A stretch of DNA of 64,000 nt from Lithobates sylvaticus (taxonomy: Eukaryota > Chordata > Amphibia > Anura > Ranidae). Below the pieces are notes generated by a model, which was not told where the DNA came from, ran no database searches, and worked only from the letters and a program-made list of their open reading frames with translations. The translations under genes were made by a program, and so were the position numbers. This document shows positions 23,119 through 32,790 of the stretch, one piece after another. Position 1 is the first letter of the stretch, and every line of letters starts with the position of its first letter. The stretch spans positions 405,991,603 through 406,055,602 of the forward strand of contig CM053030.1 of NCBI GenBank assembly GCA_028564925.1, written 5' to 3'.

Positions 23119-25319
23119 CCACTTGCTGACCAGCCGCCGCAGCTGTACTACGGCAGGTGGGCTCGGCTGCGCGAATCGCCGCCATTGTACGTCGGGAGCG
23201 AACACGACGATCTGTGGGAGCGCGTGCCTGCCGATTCGCTAGCGGGGGAGCCAACCAGCAGGCCCGGTGGACTCAATGCCTGACGGCCACCTGCGATCGC
23301 TCCAGAGAGAGGCAGAACGGGGATCTGCCAGTGTAAACAAACAGATCCTCGTTCCGTCAGAGGAGTAGAGTGAGATCGTCTGTTCCTAGTGATTAGGAAC
23401 AGTGTTCTCTCTCCTCCTCCAGTCAGCCCAGCCCCCATACAGTTAGAAACACCTCCCAGGGAACACATTTAACCCCTTGATCACCACTAGTGTTAACCCC
23501 TTCCCTGCCATGTCATTTATACAGTAATCAGTGGATTTTTATAGCATTGATCGCTGTATAAATGTCACTGGTCCTAAAAAAGTGTCAAAAGTGTCCGATC
23601 TGCCCACCGCAATGTCGCAGTTCCCACTAAAAATCGCAGATCACTGCCATTACTAGTTATAATAGAATGGAAGCTGCGCACAAATTAAATAAAATGTAAA
23701 ACGTATGATATCAAGAGTGACTGTTGATGTGACCATATAAACCAATACAACAAATATATAATGCAATATTGCTATGTGCAAAAAATGTTAGATGAAACCC
23801 AGCAAGTAACAAAAAACAAAATACTCATATAGATGAAATAATAAAAAATATATATATATATATATTAAAGTCCAGTGATGAAGGTGACAGAAAATTCTAT
23901 GAATGAATTATCTTCTCTGTGATTAACACAAAACACCACCAAATGAGTGAACCACCACCATGCAGCATATGCGCTCACCAGAAGGCAAGCGATATAGAGC
24001 CTGTAGTATCAACACAGCATCAAGACCTCAGATCACCTCTTGCGAATACACAGAGAGCAAACCAGGGAGTCCCAAATCGATAGGCAGTCCAAAGGCAGCA
24101 ATCACGATCTCAGCAAGGAAAGAAAGCTCACCATAGTGTAACTCAATTTCAGGAAACAATTTATTATACAAAAAAGTAATGCACTTACATTTAAAATCTT
24201 TAAAAACGCATGCATGTAAAATGAAGTAAGCCGGCTGGCTTGTAGACACCCGTCCTAGACAGCGATGGCGTCAGCACGCCTCCCTCCCGACGTCCGTTTC
24301 GTCAAAGCGTGACTTAGTCATGGCTTATTCATGACTTAGTCACCCTTTGACGAAACGGACGCCGGGAGGGAGGCGTGCTGACGCCATCGCTGTCTAGGAC
24401 GGGTGTCTACAAGCCGGCCGGCTTACTTCATTTAACACAAGCGCATATGCTGCATGGTGGTGGTTCACTCATTTGGTGGTGTTTTGTGTTAATCACAGAG
24501 AAGATAATTAATTTATAGAATTTTCTGTCACCTTCATCATTGGACTTTAATATATATATATATTTTTTATTATTTCATCTATATGAGTATTTAGTTTTTT
24601 GTTACTTGCTGGGTTTCATCTAACATTTTTTGCACATAGCAATATTGCATTATATATTTGTTGTATTGGTTTATATGGTCACATCAACAGTCACTTTTGA
24701 TATCATATGTTTTACATTTTATTTAATTTGTGCGCAGCTTCCATTCTATTATAACTTTCTGTGATTGTGCATATCTCGCAATTTTTTAGCTGCAGCCATT
24801 TTTTATATTTTTTTGCAAATTTTTTTTGCACATCTTTTAGGTAGCGCGGTATATTCTTTTTGCATTCCACTGCCATTACTAGTAAAAAAAAGAATAAATA
24901 ATAAAAATGCCATAAATCTATTCCCTATTTTGTAGACGCGATAACCTTTGTGCAAACCAATCAATATAAGCTAATTGGGATTTTTTTTAATCAAAAATAT
25001 GTAGCAGAATACATATTGGCCTAAACTGAGGAAGAAATTTTTTATTTTTTATTTTTTGGGGATATATATATATATTATAGCAAAAAGTAAAAAAAAATAT
25101 ATTGTTTTTTTTTTTTTCTAAAATTGTCACTCTTTTTTGTTTATAGCGCAAAAAAAAACACAGAGGTGATCAAATACCACCAAAAGAAAGCTCTATTTGT
25201 GGTAAAAAAAGGACATCAGTTTCATTTGGGTACAACGTCGCAATGTGCAATTGTCAGTTAAAGCAACGAAAAAAATTGCCTGGTCAGGAAGTGGGTAAAT
25301 CCTTCCGGGGCCGAAGTGG
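23119..25319. mobile_element. TTAA element (CCACTTGC ends) split by a foldback retroelement
   Basis: Flanked by TTAA (23115-23118 and 25320-25323). The ends are CCACTTGCTGACC and (reverse complement) ACCACTTCGGCCCCGG. The internal order matches the intact copies at 25977-26800 and 52466-53466: GC-rich start, TTAACCCCTT, ATCGCTG..CCATTACTAGTA, TATAGCGCAAAAAA, AAATACCACCAAAAGAAAGC. It is interrupted at CACTGCCATTACTAGT by the element at 23658-24867. Non-autonomous, piggyBac-like by target only. Confidence 0.82.
23658..24867 (+). mobile_element. Foldback retroelement insertion with 16-bp target duplication
   Basis: CACTGCCATTACTAGT occurs at 23642-23657 and again at 24868-24883, bracketing the insertion exactly; uninterrupted sister copies show the single site. 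The insertion is a giant imperfect palindrome. The left arm (ATAGAATGGAAGCTGCGCAC near its start) pairs with the right arm (GTGCGCAGCTTCCATTCTAT near 24735), and the centre lies near 24325. The left arm has about 200-260 extra bases (about 23970-24230). Both arms carry TGACGAAACG near the centre. The right tail beyond the palindrome reads GGTAGCGCGGTATATTC. A long target duplication suggests target-primed reverse transcription. Inverted double copies are known for Penelope-like elements, but no reverse transcriptase is present to prove it. Confidence 0.75.
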
Positions 25320-25976
25320 TTAAATCCAAAACCCAAAATGTAATATATTGCAGCTTACCAATCATTGGATGTGGTGGTTGTATTTGCTTTCTTTTTTTTT
25401 TTCCCCTCTGTTTTCATCTGGCGATCTGGCCAGTCAAAAACCTCCTGTATTAGAGTGTCCCCGCTCTGAATGAAGGAGAACAGGGACACATTTGGACAGC
25501 AGAATTGTATTGCGCCTGAGACCAGAAAAATGGCACCTGCACAGATCCACATGCATGAAGGTAAAAAACCTTCTCTGTGAAGCAGGGCCCCCAGCCCCCC
25601 CCCCCCCCAATACTCACCTTAGCTCACATTCGATCCAGCGATCTGCACCAGAGCCTTGGCCCTCTGAGTACTCTCCCTCATTGGCTCCCAATGCTGTTAA
25701 CCACAGTCAGTGAGCTAGTGAGCGAAAGAGGTGAGAGAGGGGGCGGGGCTGAGCCACAGCTCGGTGTGTCAATGAACACGCAGAGCCGCGGCTTTGGAAC
25801 GAGCCTGCTTGAGTGCTCCCATTGCAAGCTGCTTGCTCTGGGGGCACTCGGCAAGAGGGAGGGGCCAAGGCCACTGGCAAGGGACCTGAGAAGAGGAGGA
25901 TTCAGGGCTGCTCTATGCAAAACCAGTATAACATGTTTGTTTAAAAAATAATATAAAGCATTTAATATAACTTTAA

Positions 25977-26800
25977 CCGCTTGCCGACCACTGCATGTAG
26001 ATATACGTCGACAGAATGGCACGGACAGGCAAATGGGCGTACCCTTTGAATTTTCCACCATGCCATCGCGTGCGCGCCGCCGCAAGCTCCATGAGTAGGA
26101 TCGTGGGTTCTGTGGACTCGATGTCCGCGGGATACCCGCGATCGTCTCACGGAGAGGAAGAATGGGGAAATGCTATTGTAAACAAGCATTTCCCCGTTCT
26201 GTCACAGCTCCCTGTAATCGGGAGTGGTGATCAGTGACATGTCACATGTAGCTCCCACAGTTAGAATCACTCCCTAGGACACACTTAACCCCTGCATCAT
26301 CACCTAGTGGTTAAACCCTTCACTGCCAGTCACATTTACACAGTAATAAATGCATTTGGTCCCAAAATAGCGCCAAGTGTCCAATCTGTCCGCCACAATG
26401 TTGCAGCCATGATAAAAATCGCTGATCGCCGCCATTACTAGTAAAAAAAAAAAATTAATAATAAAAATGCCATAAAACTATGCCCTATTTTGTAGACGCT
26501 ATAACTTTTGTGCAAACCAATCAATAAACGCTTACCGCAATTTTTTTACCAAAAATATGTAGAAGAATACGTATCGGCCTAAAATTGTCGCTATTTTTTT
26601 TTTTATAGCGCAAAAAATAATAACGGCAGAGGTGCTCAAATACCACCAAAAGAAAGTTCTATTTGTGGGAATAAAAGGATGTCAGTTTTGTTTGGGAGCC
26701 ACGTGGCACGACTGCGCAATTGTCAGTTAAAGCGACGCAGTGCCGAATCGCAAAAAGTGCTCTGGTCTTTGGCCAGCCAAATAGTCTGGGGCTGAAGTGG
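25977..26800. mobile_element. TTAA element (CCGCTTGCC ends), complete-looking
   Basis: TTAA at 25973-25976 and 26801-26804. It starts CCGCTTGCCGACCACTG and ends GGGGCTGAAGTGG. It abuts the preceding TTAA element with a single shared TTAA. No transposase. Landmarks CATGTAGATATACGTC and TATAGCGCAAAAAATA match the copy at 52466. Confidence 0.85.
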
Positions 26801-26954
26801 TTAACACACAGAAAAATGGATACAACACGTTGCCCACTACTGAATAGGGAGCTGTTCAAAATGAATGACACCACAAAACATAACTGTAAATGACCCCCAA
26901 GGGTTCAAGTATCAACAGCCAAACCTGAAAAAAATGTATTTAGTATGTGTAGAG

Positions 26955-27396
26955 CAGACTTTTTCAACCATTGTACTCAGGCACCCTGGGGCGCCTTGAG
27001 GTTTCTTCAGGGGTGCCTTGGCAAAATGCCTAAAAATTGCCCCAAAATACAAGCCAGCAGATAGATGGAAGCCACAGGTTTTCATTGTGCGCCATTACGA
27101 CCTTCTAGTCGCCGGCGTCCAATGACCCTCCCCTGCCCCTCCATGTCAGTACTGGGGTCACATTAGCTGAGTGATGGAGAAAAGAGAAACATTGGAGTAC
27201 TAGTCAGTACCAGTGTGCAAAAGTGTATTGGATTTGGAAGAATAAATCACCTCCTACGTTGGGTGTCCTACATGTATGGATGTTGATGTATTGTGAAAAA
27301 CTATTAGAATAGTATTTTACATTTTAGAATGGGGTACCTTGAGCTTGTCTATAATTTTAAAGGGTGCCTTGACTGAAAAAAGGTTGAAAAACACTG
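26955..27396. mobile_element. hAT-type MITE, 8-bp duplication GTGTAGAG
   Basis: GTGTAGAG at 26947-26954 and 27397-27404. The inverted ends are CAGACTTTTTCAACCATTG and (reverse complement) CAGTGTTTTTCAACCTTTT. GCACCCTGG / GGGTGCCTTG segments occur near both ends. About 440 bp, non-coding. Confidence 0.87.
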
Positions 27397-27404
27397 GTGT
27401 AGAG

Positions 27405-27924
27405 TATGTTCAATGGCAACTAGTCTAAATTGGTACATATCATGAATTTGGCAACTTTGTCTACTAAGATTCTTATTTACTATATGGGGTAGCCAAAAAA
27501 GGATCCTTTGTTTTTCACAGGTGTAGCAGCTACCTGTCCACGGCTCAAAAAAAATCCTGTGTTGATACAAATTTTAGCCACACTTATTTATTTACATTTT
27601 AAATGTACATGAGAATCGCATAATATGATATTGCAAACTTCAATGTGTGCAAGTAACAGGAAAGAAAACACACAATTATCCTGGCAACAATCAATTAACC
27701 ATCATGATAAGCAATGATTTCTGTTTTCTGTCAAGAACACTAAACGGCAACCGAGATGTCCTTTGGGGAGTCTTCTTCCATTACTCTAATGCCTGCTATT
27801 ATTCTAACAATGCCATCAAGAAGCATACCAAAGTTTTGTTTTTTTTGTTTATACTAATAACAAAAAAGGTCTACATATATGAGTGAAAGACCTCATGCAC
27901 GCTGGATGTTTTTTAACATTGCTG
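27405..27924. other. No feature recognised
   Basis: AT-rich unassigned DNA. Confidence 0.35.
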
Positions 27925-27927
27925 TAA

Positions 27928-28275
27928 GGCCCCTTTCTTACATAGCGCCTGTACACCGCCTGAAAAAAAACGGCCCCATTCACTCCAGTGTGAAAGCCGG
28001 CGGGCTTTCACACTGGAGCGGTGCGCTAGCAGGACAGTAAAAAAATTCCTGCTAGCAGCATCTTTGAAACGGTATAGGAGCGGTGTATTCACCGCTCCTA
28101 TACCGCTCCTACTCATTGATTTCAATGGGACACCGCGGTAATACCGCGGCAATACCGCCGCAAAGCGCCGCTTCGGCGAGCGGCCGAATACCGCGGCTAA
28201 AACGACAGTAAAGCAGCGCTAAATATAGCGATGCTTTACCGTCGCCGCGGCTCCCGCCCCAGTGTGAAAGGGGCC
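27928..28275. mobile_element. Family D multi-hairpin MITE
   Basis: It starts GGCCCCTTTCTTACA and ends CAGTGTGAAAGGGGCC, with TAA before (27925-27927) and TTA after (28276-28278), which would be a mutated TWA duplication. Several local hairpins stack inside: AGCCGGCGGGCTTTCACACT, GGAGCGGTGTATTCACCGCTCC, and GCTTTACCGTCG against CGACAGTAAAGC. PIF/Harbinger affinity is inferred. Confidence 0.75.
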
Positions 28276-28311
28276 TTAGGGGCATCTCGCGTTTTTTCAT
28301 TTTAGTCTATG

Positions 28312-28550
28312 GGGTTTATTTACTAAAGGAAAATCCACTTTGCACTGCAAGTGCACTTGGAAGTGCAGTCGCTGTAGATCCGAGGGAGACATGCAAGGAA
28401 AATAAAAAACAGCATTTTAGCCTGCACATGATTGGATGATAAAATCAGCAGAGCTTCCACTCATTTCAGATCTACCCCTCAGATTTAGAGCGACTGCACT
28501 TCCAAGTGCACTTGCAGAGCAAAGTGGATTTGCCTTTCGTAAATAACCCC
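28312..28550. mobile_element. Family B palindromic MITE, CTATG flanks
   Basis: CTATG at 28307-28311 and 28551-28555 (or TAT if the ends are read as G5/C5). The ends are GGGTTTATTTAC and GTAAATAACCCC. This copy is highly similar to 19327. Confidence 0.9.
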
Positions 28551-28579
28551 CTATGTGTCCATGCAGGCATATGCGTTTA

Positions 28580-29008
28580 GGGTGCTTTCACACTGGGGGG
28601 TTTTTCAGGAGCTACAGCGCTAAAAAGAGCGCCTGTGTAGCTCCTGAAAAAAGCGGGTCCTTTCCCTCCAGTGTGAAAGCCGGATGGCTCTCACACTGGA
28701 GCGGTGCGCTAGCAGGACGGTAAAAAAAGTCCTGCTACCAGCATATTTGGAGCGGTGAAGGAGCGGTGTATTCACCGCTCCTACCCATGGAAATCAATGG
28801 GACACCGCGGGTATACCGCCGGCAAAGCGCCGCTGCAGCGGTGCTTTGCAACACTTTGCGGGGGATTTTAACCCTTTTTCGAGCCGCTAGCGGGGGTTAA
28901 AACCACCCTGCTAGCGGCCGCGTACCGCGGCTAAAACGACGGTAAAGCACGCTAAATATAGCGCTGCTTTACCGTCGCCGCCCGCACCGCCCCAGTGTGA
29001 AGCCGGCC
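28580..29008. mobile_element. Family D multi-hairpin MITE, second copy
   Basis: TTA on both sides (28577-28579 and 29009-29011). Ends GGTGCTTTCACACTGG and CCAGTGTGAAGCCGGCC. It shares the GGAGCGGTGTATTCACCGCTCC hairpin (about 28756-28780) and the GACGGTAAAGCACGC segment with the copy at 27928, with extra GC-rich hairpins. Confidence 0.75.
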
Positions 29009-29034
29009 TTAGAGGCAGAAAAAAACTCACTATC

Positions 29035-29331
29035 AGTGCATCTAAGAGCAGCAAAAAAGCCCGGAGACAGACACAGAGGGGGATGACAGGCAGGAAGGAG
29101 TGGGGAGAGAGGACAGCCTATGACAGAGGGCCGCAATTAGACCATGATGATCAGGGCGGAGCTACCCTTGTTATCATGGTCTATTTAGAGAGGGTATACA
29201 GGAAGTGGCAAATTACGTTTTTTTTTTTTACAGTTTAGAGGGGGGCAGATTACACAGCACAAGCGCTGTGCTGTGTAATCTGCTTTAAGGGACCAGGATC
29301 TGCATAATTTTTTTGGGGGTTATCAAACACT
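29035..29331. repeat. Right-end fragment of the TTAA element seen at 2143
   Basis: It shares GACAGGCAG, CAGCACAAGCGCTGTGCTGT, GCTTTAAGGGACCAGGAT and a TTATCAAACAC end followed by TTAA (29332-29335). The left boundary is uncertain. Confidence 0.55.
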
Positions 29332-29335
29332 TTAA

Positions 29336-29960
29336 TTCATGGCTATTCTGGCTAATGAAATGAATCAACGCCAAGGTACTTGATGCGCCTAAACGCGTCT
29401 CTAGGTGTTTATTACGGTCAAGTGTTTTTTTTTTCTGCAAAATCCCTCTTGCCAGGAGGAAAGGCATCTAGGAGTGATGGGCAAATGTCCTGTGTGCAAG
29501 AGGAAGTATGGCATAAATATATGTTGTGTATGTACACTGTATGTACACTAAAATATGTTGCACAAAAAAATTCCAGTCTAAACATAAACTTTCTGTATGA
29601 ACAAAATGGGACGCTGCTCTACCAATCAAATCAGTATATTTCCTCAGCCAGTGCTACTCCACTGGCCATGCCCCCTTTCAAATGCGTTTCATCCCGCCCA
29701 CCGGACCTCTATGACTAAGCCCCAGTGGGTGGGTAAAAAGCATCAGAGGGCATGGCCAGTGGAGTAGTGCTGGTTGAGGCCATATACTCACAAACATCAG
29801 GTCGGTAGAGTCCCATACTTTTCATATCAGCACTTATGGATTAGTGAAACTGGATGCCTGCTTCTTCCTTCTGAGTTCCAGCGGGGAAGCGCTATGTGCC
29901 TTGGGCTTCGAGTGGCCCTACATCCTTTCCAAGGTCGCAGTAGGCATTCGAACAGTAAAC
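29336..29960. repeat. Inverted repeat around a TGAAACGCAT motif
   Basis: CAGCCAGTGCTACTCCACTG near 29645 pairs with CAGTGGAGTAGTGCTGGTTG near 29757. The loop contains AAATGCGTTTCATCCCGCCC, whose reverse complement resembles the TGACGAAACGC motif of the retroelement group, and ATGACTAAGCC, also present near 24310-24340. It is possibly a further decayed member of that group. Confidence 0.4.
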
Positions 29961-30029
29961 ATGGTGAGTGTTTTGCAGTTCTCATTTGCTTTTGAAAATG
30001 AAGAAAGAAAAGAAAAAAACGTTTTTTTT

Positions 30030-30462
30030 TTTTTCTTCTTTTTTTCAGATTTCAAAACTTTGTGCGAAAAAGCGAGATCTGCAAAATACTCAACATGCCT
30101 CTCAGCAAATAGCTTGGGGTGTCTACTTTCCAAAATGGGGTCATTTGGGGGGGTTTGTGCTATCTGGAAATTTCATGGCCTCTGAAACTGTGATAGGCAG
30201 TGAGAAGTGAAATCAAAAATTGACGCCCTTAGAAAGCCTGAAGGCGGTAAATATTTTTTGTGGTCCTGTACATGGTTAGACTGTCAAAAAGTCTCACACA
30301 TGGGGTATCCCCATACTCAGAAGAAGCAGCAGAATGTGTTTTGGGGTGTAATTCCACATATAACCATGCCATGTTTGAAATTGGGTTTGCGCAATTACCA
30401 GTTGTAAAATTGTAAAAAGTGCTCTGATCTTTGAGTAGCCAAATCTTCCGGGGCTGAAGTGG
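30030..30462. repeat. TTAA element, right part only
   Basis: It ends CCGGGGCTGAAGTGG followed by TTAA (30463-30466), as in the copies at 26800 and 53466. The interior (TAGCTTGGGGTGTCTACTTT, GGCCTCTGAAACTGTGATAG) belongs to a longer frog repeat I recognise by appearance. The left end is not found. Confidence 0.55.
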
Positions 30463-31098
30463 TTAACATATACAGTATCTCACAAAAGTGAGTACACCCC
30501 TCACATTTTTGTAAATATTTTTGTAAATATTTTATTATATTTTTTCATGTGACAACACTGAAGAAATTACACTTTGCTACAATGTAAAGTAGTGAGTGTA
30601 CAGCTTGTATAAAGTGTAAATTTGCTGTCCCCTCAAAATAACTCAACCCACAGCCATTAATGTCTAAACCGCTGGCAACCAAAGTGAGTACACCCCTAAG
30701 TGAAAATGTCAAAATTGGGCCCAAAGTGTCAATATTTTGTGTGGCCACCATTATTTTCCAGCACTGCCTTAACCCTCTTGGGCATGGAGTTCACCAGAGC
30801 TTCACAGGTTGCCACTGGAGTCCTCTTCCACTACTCCATGATGACATCACAGAGCTGGTGGATGTTAGAGACCTTGCGCTCCTCCACCTTCCGGTTTAGG
30901 ATGCCCCATAGATGCTCAATAGGGTTTAGGTCTGGAGACATGCTTGGACAGTCCATCACTTTTACCCTCAACTTCTTTAGCAAGGTAGTGGTCATCTTGG
31001 AGGTGTGTTTGGGGTCGTTATCACATTAGAATACTGCCCTGTGGCCCAGTCTCCGAAGGGAGGGGATCGTGCTCTGCTTCAGTATGTAACAGTACATA

Positions 31099-31911
31099 AA
31101 GAAATAGATAGTATAAAATCTCAACTTGAAATATTAGGAAGAAATCGTATACTAAAACAGCGCTATAATACGGCAAAAGGACTATTAAAAAACAGCTCAA
31201 ATAAAAACATGTTTAAAAAATACGTCCTCAAATAGAATTTAGGTGAACAAATAAATAAATGTTCCTTGGGTGCAGGAGAAGTGGTAGGTGAGCAGTTCAT
31301 ATAACAGATCAAAGTGACTTCTTCTGTGATTTATTCAGACACCGTATCATCCCGTGTAAATTTCACCATGTGAGGCACGCTCCCCTTAGGGGTTCAAACT
31401 TACCAAAAAATCAGATAAAATACGCCTGTCAGAATATGTCACCCAGGTATCGGGCCTGCTTCCACTTATCCTCTGCTAGGGCCGGGTAAACCAGTATGGT
31501 AACCTTCTTACAGCAATCAGCATCACCAAGGAGACAACCGCATCAAGGGTCCAGGGGCAGTATATCACCAAACAAACTCGCCATGAAAACAAATTAAAAT
31601 GTTGCACATAGCGTAATTCTGTTTATTTATTACAAGCATATATCACATTCCCATAGTCCCCTTAAGGATAAGCAGCGTACATTTAAATAACTTTGAATAG
31701 GCATTCAGAGTAACTTGCGTGTTTGAGATGGTATAGAACAGTCTCCAGCATCAGCCCCTGCACTTCCTTTCAGTGTATTGTGTGCCTATGGAGGCACACG
31801 TTGGACTTCCGGGTAGCGGTATGGAGCTGGTGGAACGCAAGCGTCACTTCCGGTCAGCGTCGTGTAGGCCACGCCTTGCGCGTTTCGTCACTTCCGACTT
31901 CAACAGAGGGC
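31099..31911 (-). mobile_element. Retroelement insertion in Tc1, 17-bp target duplication
   Basis: GTATGTAACAGTACATA occurs at 31082-31098 and 31912-31928, and removing the insert restores Tc1 sequence, so the boundaries are firm. Read on the minus strand, the insert begins CCCTCTGTTGAAGTCGGAAG, then GTGACGAAACGCGCAAGGCG. Its tail has TATAGCGCTGTTTTAGTATA and ends in an AT-rich stretch. No long reading frame. The long duplication and 3' AT-rich tail suggest target-primed reverse transcription. It shares the TGACGAAACG motif with the elements at 21.4 and 24.3 kb. A Penelope-like or other non-LTR origin is inferred. Confidence 0.8.
31871..31911 (-). ncRNA. Hammerhead-ribozyme-like core, decayed (tentative)
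   Basis: On the minus strand from the 5' edge of the insertion: GCCCT, then CTGTTGA (hammerhead consensus CUGANGA, one mismatch), AGTC, a short loop, GAC pairing with GTC as a possible stem II, then GAAAC, then GCGCA where a cleavable UH would be expected. AAGGC following it could pair with the first GCCCT as stem I (4 of 5). Hammerheads are known in Penelope-like elements and in amphibian genomes. Two core positions deviate, so it is probably inactive, and short motifs can arise by chance. Confidence 0.35.
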
Positions 31912-32215
31912 GTATGTAACAGTACATATTGGCATTCATGGTTCCCTCAATGAACTGTAGCTCCCCAGTGTCGGCAGCACTCATGCAGCCCCAGACCACG
32001 ACACTCCCACTACCATGCTTGACTGTAGGCAAGACAGACACTTGTCTTTGTACTCCTCACCTGGTTGCCGCCACACACTCTTGACACCATCTGAACCAAA
32101 TAAGTTAATCTTGGTCTCATCAGACCACAAAACGTTGGCAGTAATCCATGTCCTTAGTCTGCTTGTCTTCAGCAAACTGTTTGAAGGCTTTCTTGTGCAT
32201 CATCTTTATGTAGAG

Positions 32216-32350
32216 CAGGGATATTCAATTAGCGGACCTCCAGCTGTTGCAGAACTACAAGTCCCATGAGGCATAGCAAGACTCTGACAGCCACAAATAT
32301 GACACCCAGAGGCAGAGGCATGATGGGACTTGTAGTTTTGCATACCCCTG
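32216..32350. mobile_element. Short hAT-type MITE inside Tc1
   Basis: ATGTAGAG duplicated at 32208-32215 and 32351-32358. Ends CAGGGATATTC and (reverse complement) CAGGGGTATGC. The core CCAGCTGTTGCAGAACTACA is shared with the element at 16769. Clean insertion into the transposase remnant. Confidence 0.92.
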
Positions 32351-32790
32351 ATGTAGAGCAATAATTTTTTTTTTTCAGATCCTCAGAGAGTTCTTTGCCA
32401 TGAGGTGCCATGTTGAACTTCCAGTGACCAGTATGAGACAGTGAGAGCGATAACATCAAATTTAACACACCTGCTCCCCATTCACACCTGAGACCTTGTA
32501 ACACTAACAAGTCACATGACACCGGGGAGGGAAAATGACTAATTGGGCCCAATTTGGAAATTTTCACTTAAAGGATGTACTTAGTTTTTTTGCCAGTGGT
32601 TTAGACATTAATGGCTGTGTGTTGAGTTATTTTGAGGTGACAGCAAATTTACACTGTTATACAAGCTGTACACTGACTACTTTACATTGTAGCAAAGTGT
32701 CATTTCTTCAGTGTTGTCACATGAAAAGATATAATAAAATATTTACAAAAATGTGAGGGGTGTACTCACTTTTGTCAGATACTGTATATA

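Larger units (their letters stand above)
23108..25972. mobile_element. TTAA element (AGTGGTT ends) split by another TTAA element
   Basis: TTAA at 23104-23107 is followed by AGTGGTA, then another TTAA where the element at 23119-25319 begins. The right portion resumes after 25323 and carries the family landmarks ACCTTCTCTGTG, CGATCCAGCGATCTGCAC, CATTGCAAGCTGCTTGC and GAGAAGAGGAGGA. It ends ATATAACTTTAA at 25976. The same family is seen at 41070, 55631 and (inverted) 58314. This is the outer shell of a three-level nest. Confidence 0.68.
30740..32411 (-). pseudogene. Tc1-like transposase remnant, internally deleted
   Basis: A Tc1 transposase cuts and pastes its element into TA sites in the nucleus using a DDE-type catalytic domain. 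Starting at 32411 the frame gives MAPHGKELSEDLKKK, the familiar N-terminus. The rest of the DNA-binding region is missing: the sequence jumps to a segment coding KKAFKQFAEDKQTKDMDY. Next come LWSDETKINLFGSDGV (first aspartate region), then HGSGSVVVWGCMSAADTGEL. After the 31.1-31.9 kb insertion follow DNDPKHTSK and SMSPDLNPIEHLW, the last acidic catalytic region, at about 30900-31010. Several frame changes are present, and the hAT MITE sits exactly at the deletion junction. The family is certain; activity is excluded by the missing DNA-binding region. Confidence 0.9.
30473..32784 (-). mobile_element. Tc1-like transposon 1, internally deleted and twice invaded
   Basis: TA at 30471-30472 and 32785-32786. 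Terminal CAGTATCTCACAAAAGTGAG and right CACTTTTGTCAGATACTG are inverted repeats. A second inner repeat (AGTGAGTACACCCCTAAGTG near 30680; the mutated partner lies near 32575) gives the IR/DR arrangement typical of Tc1 elements. Transposase remnants lie on the minus strand. An 813-bp retroelement (31099-31911) and a 135-bp hAT MITE (32216-32350) are inserted. It is non-functional as it stands. Confidence 0.93.

Noticed and set aside
24290-24360. Hammerhead core in the arms of the 24.3-kb foldback
   Set aside because: A possible stem II (GTCA/TGAC) and GAAAC are present, but the CUGANGA part is too diverged (ATGACTA or ATGACTTA) and stem I does not pair; kept only as part of the shared-motif finding.
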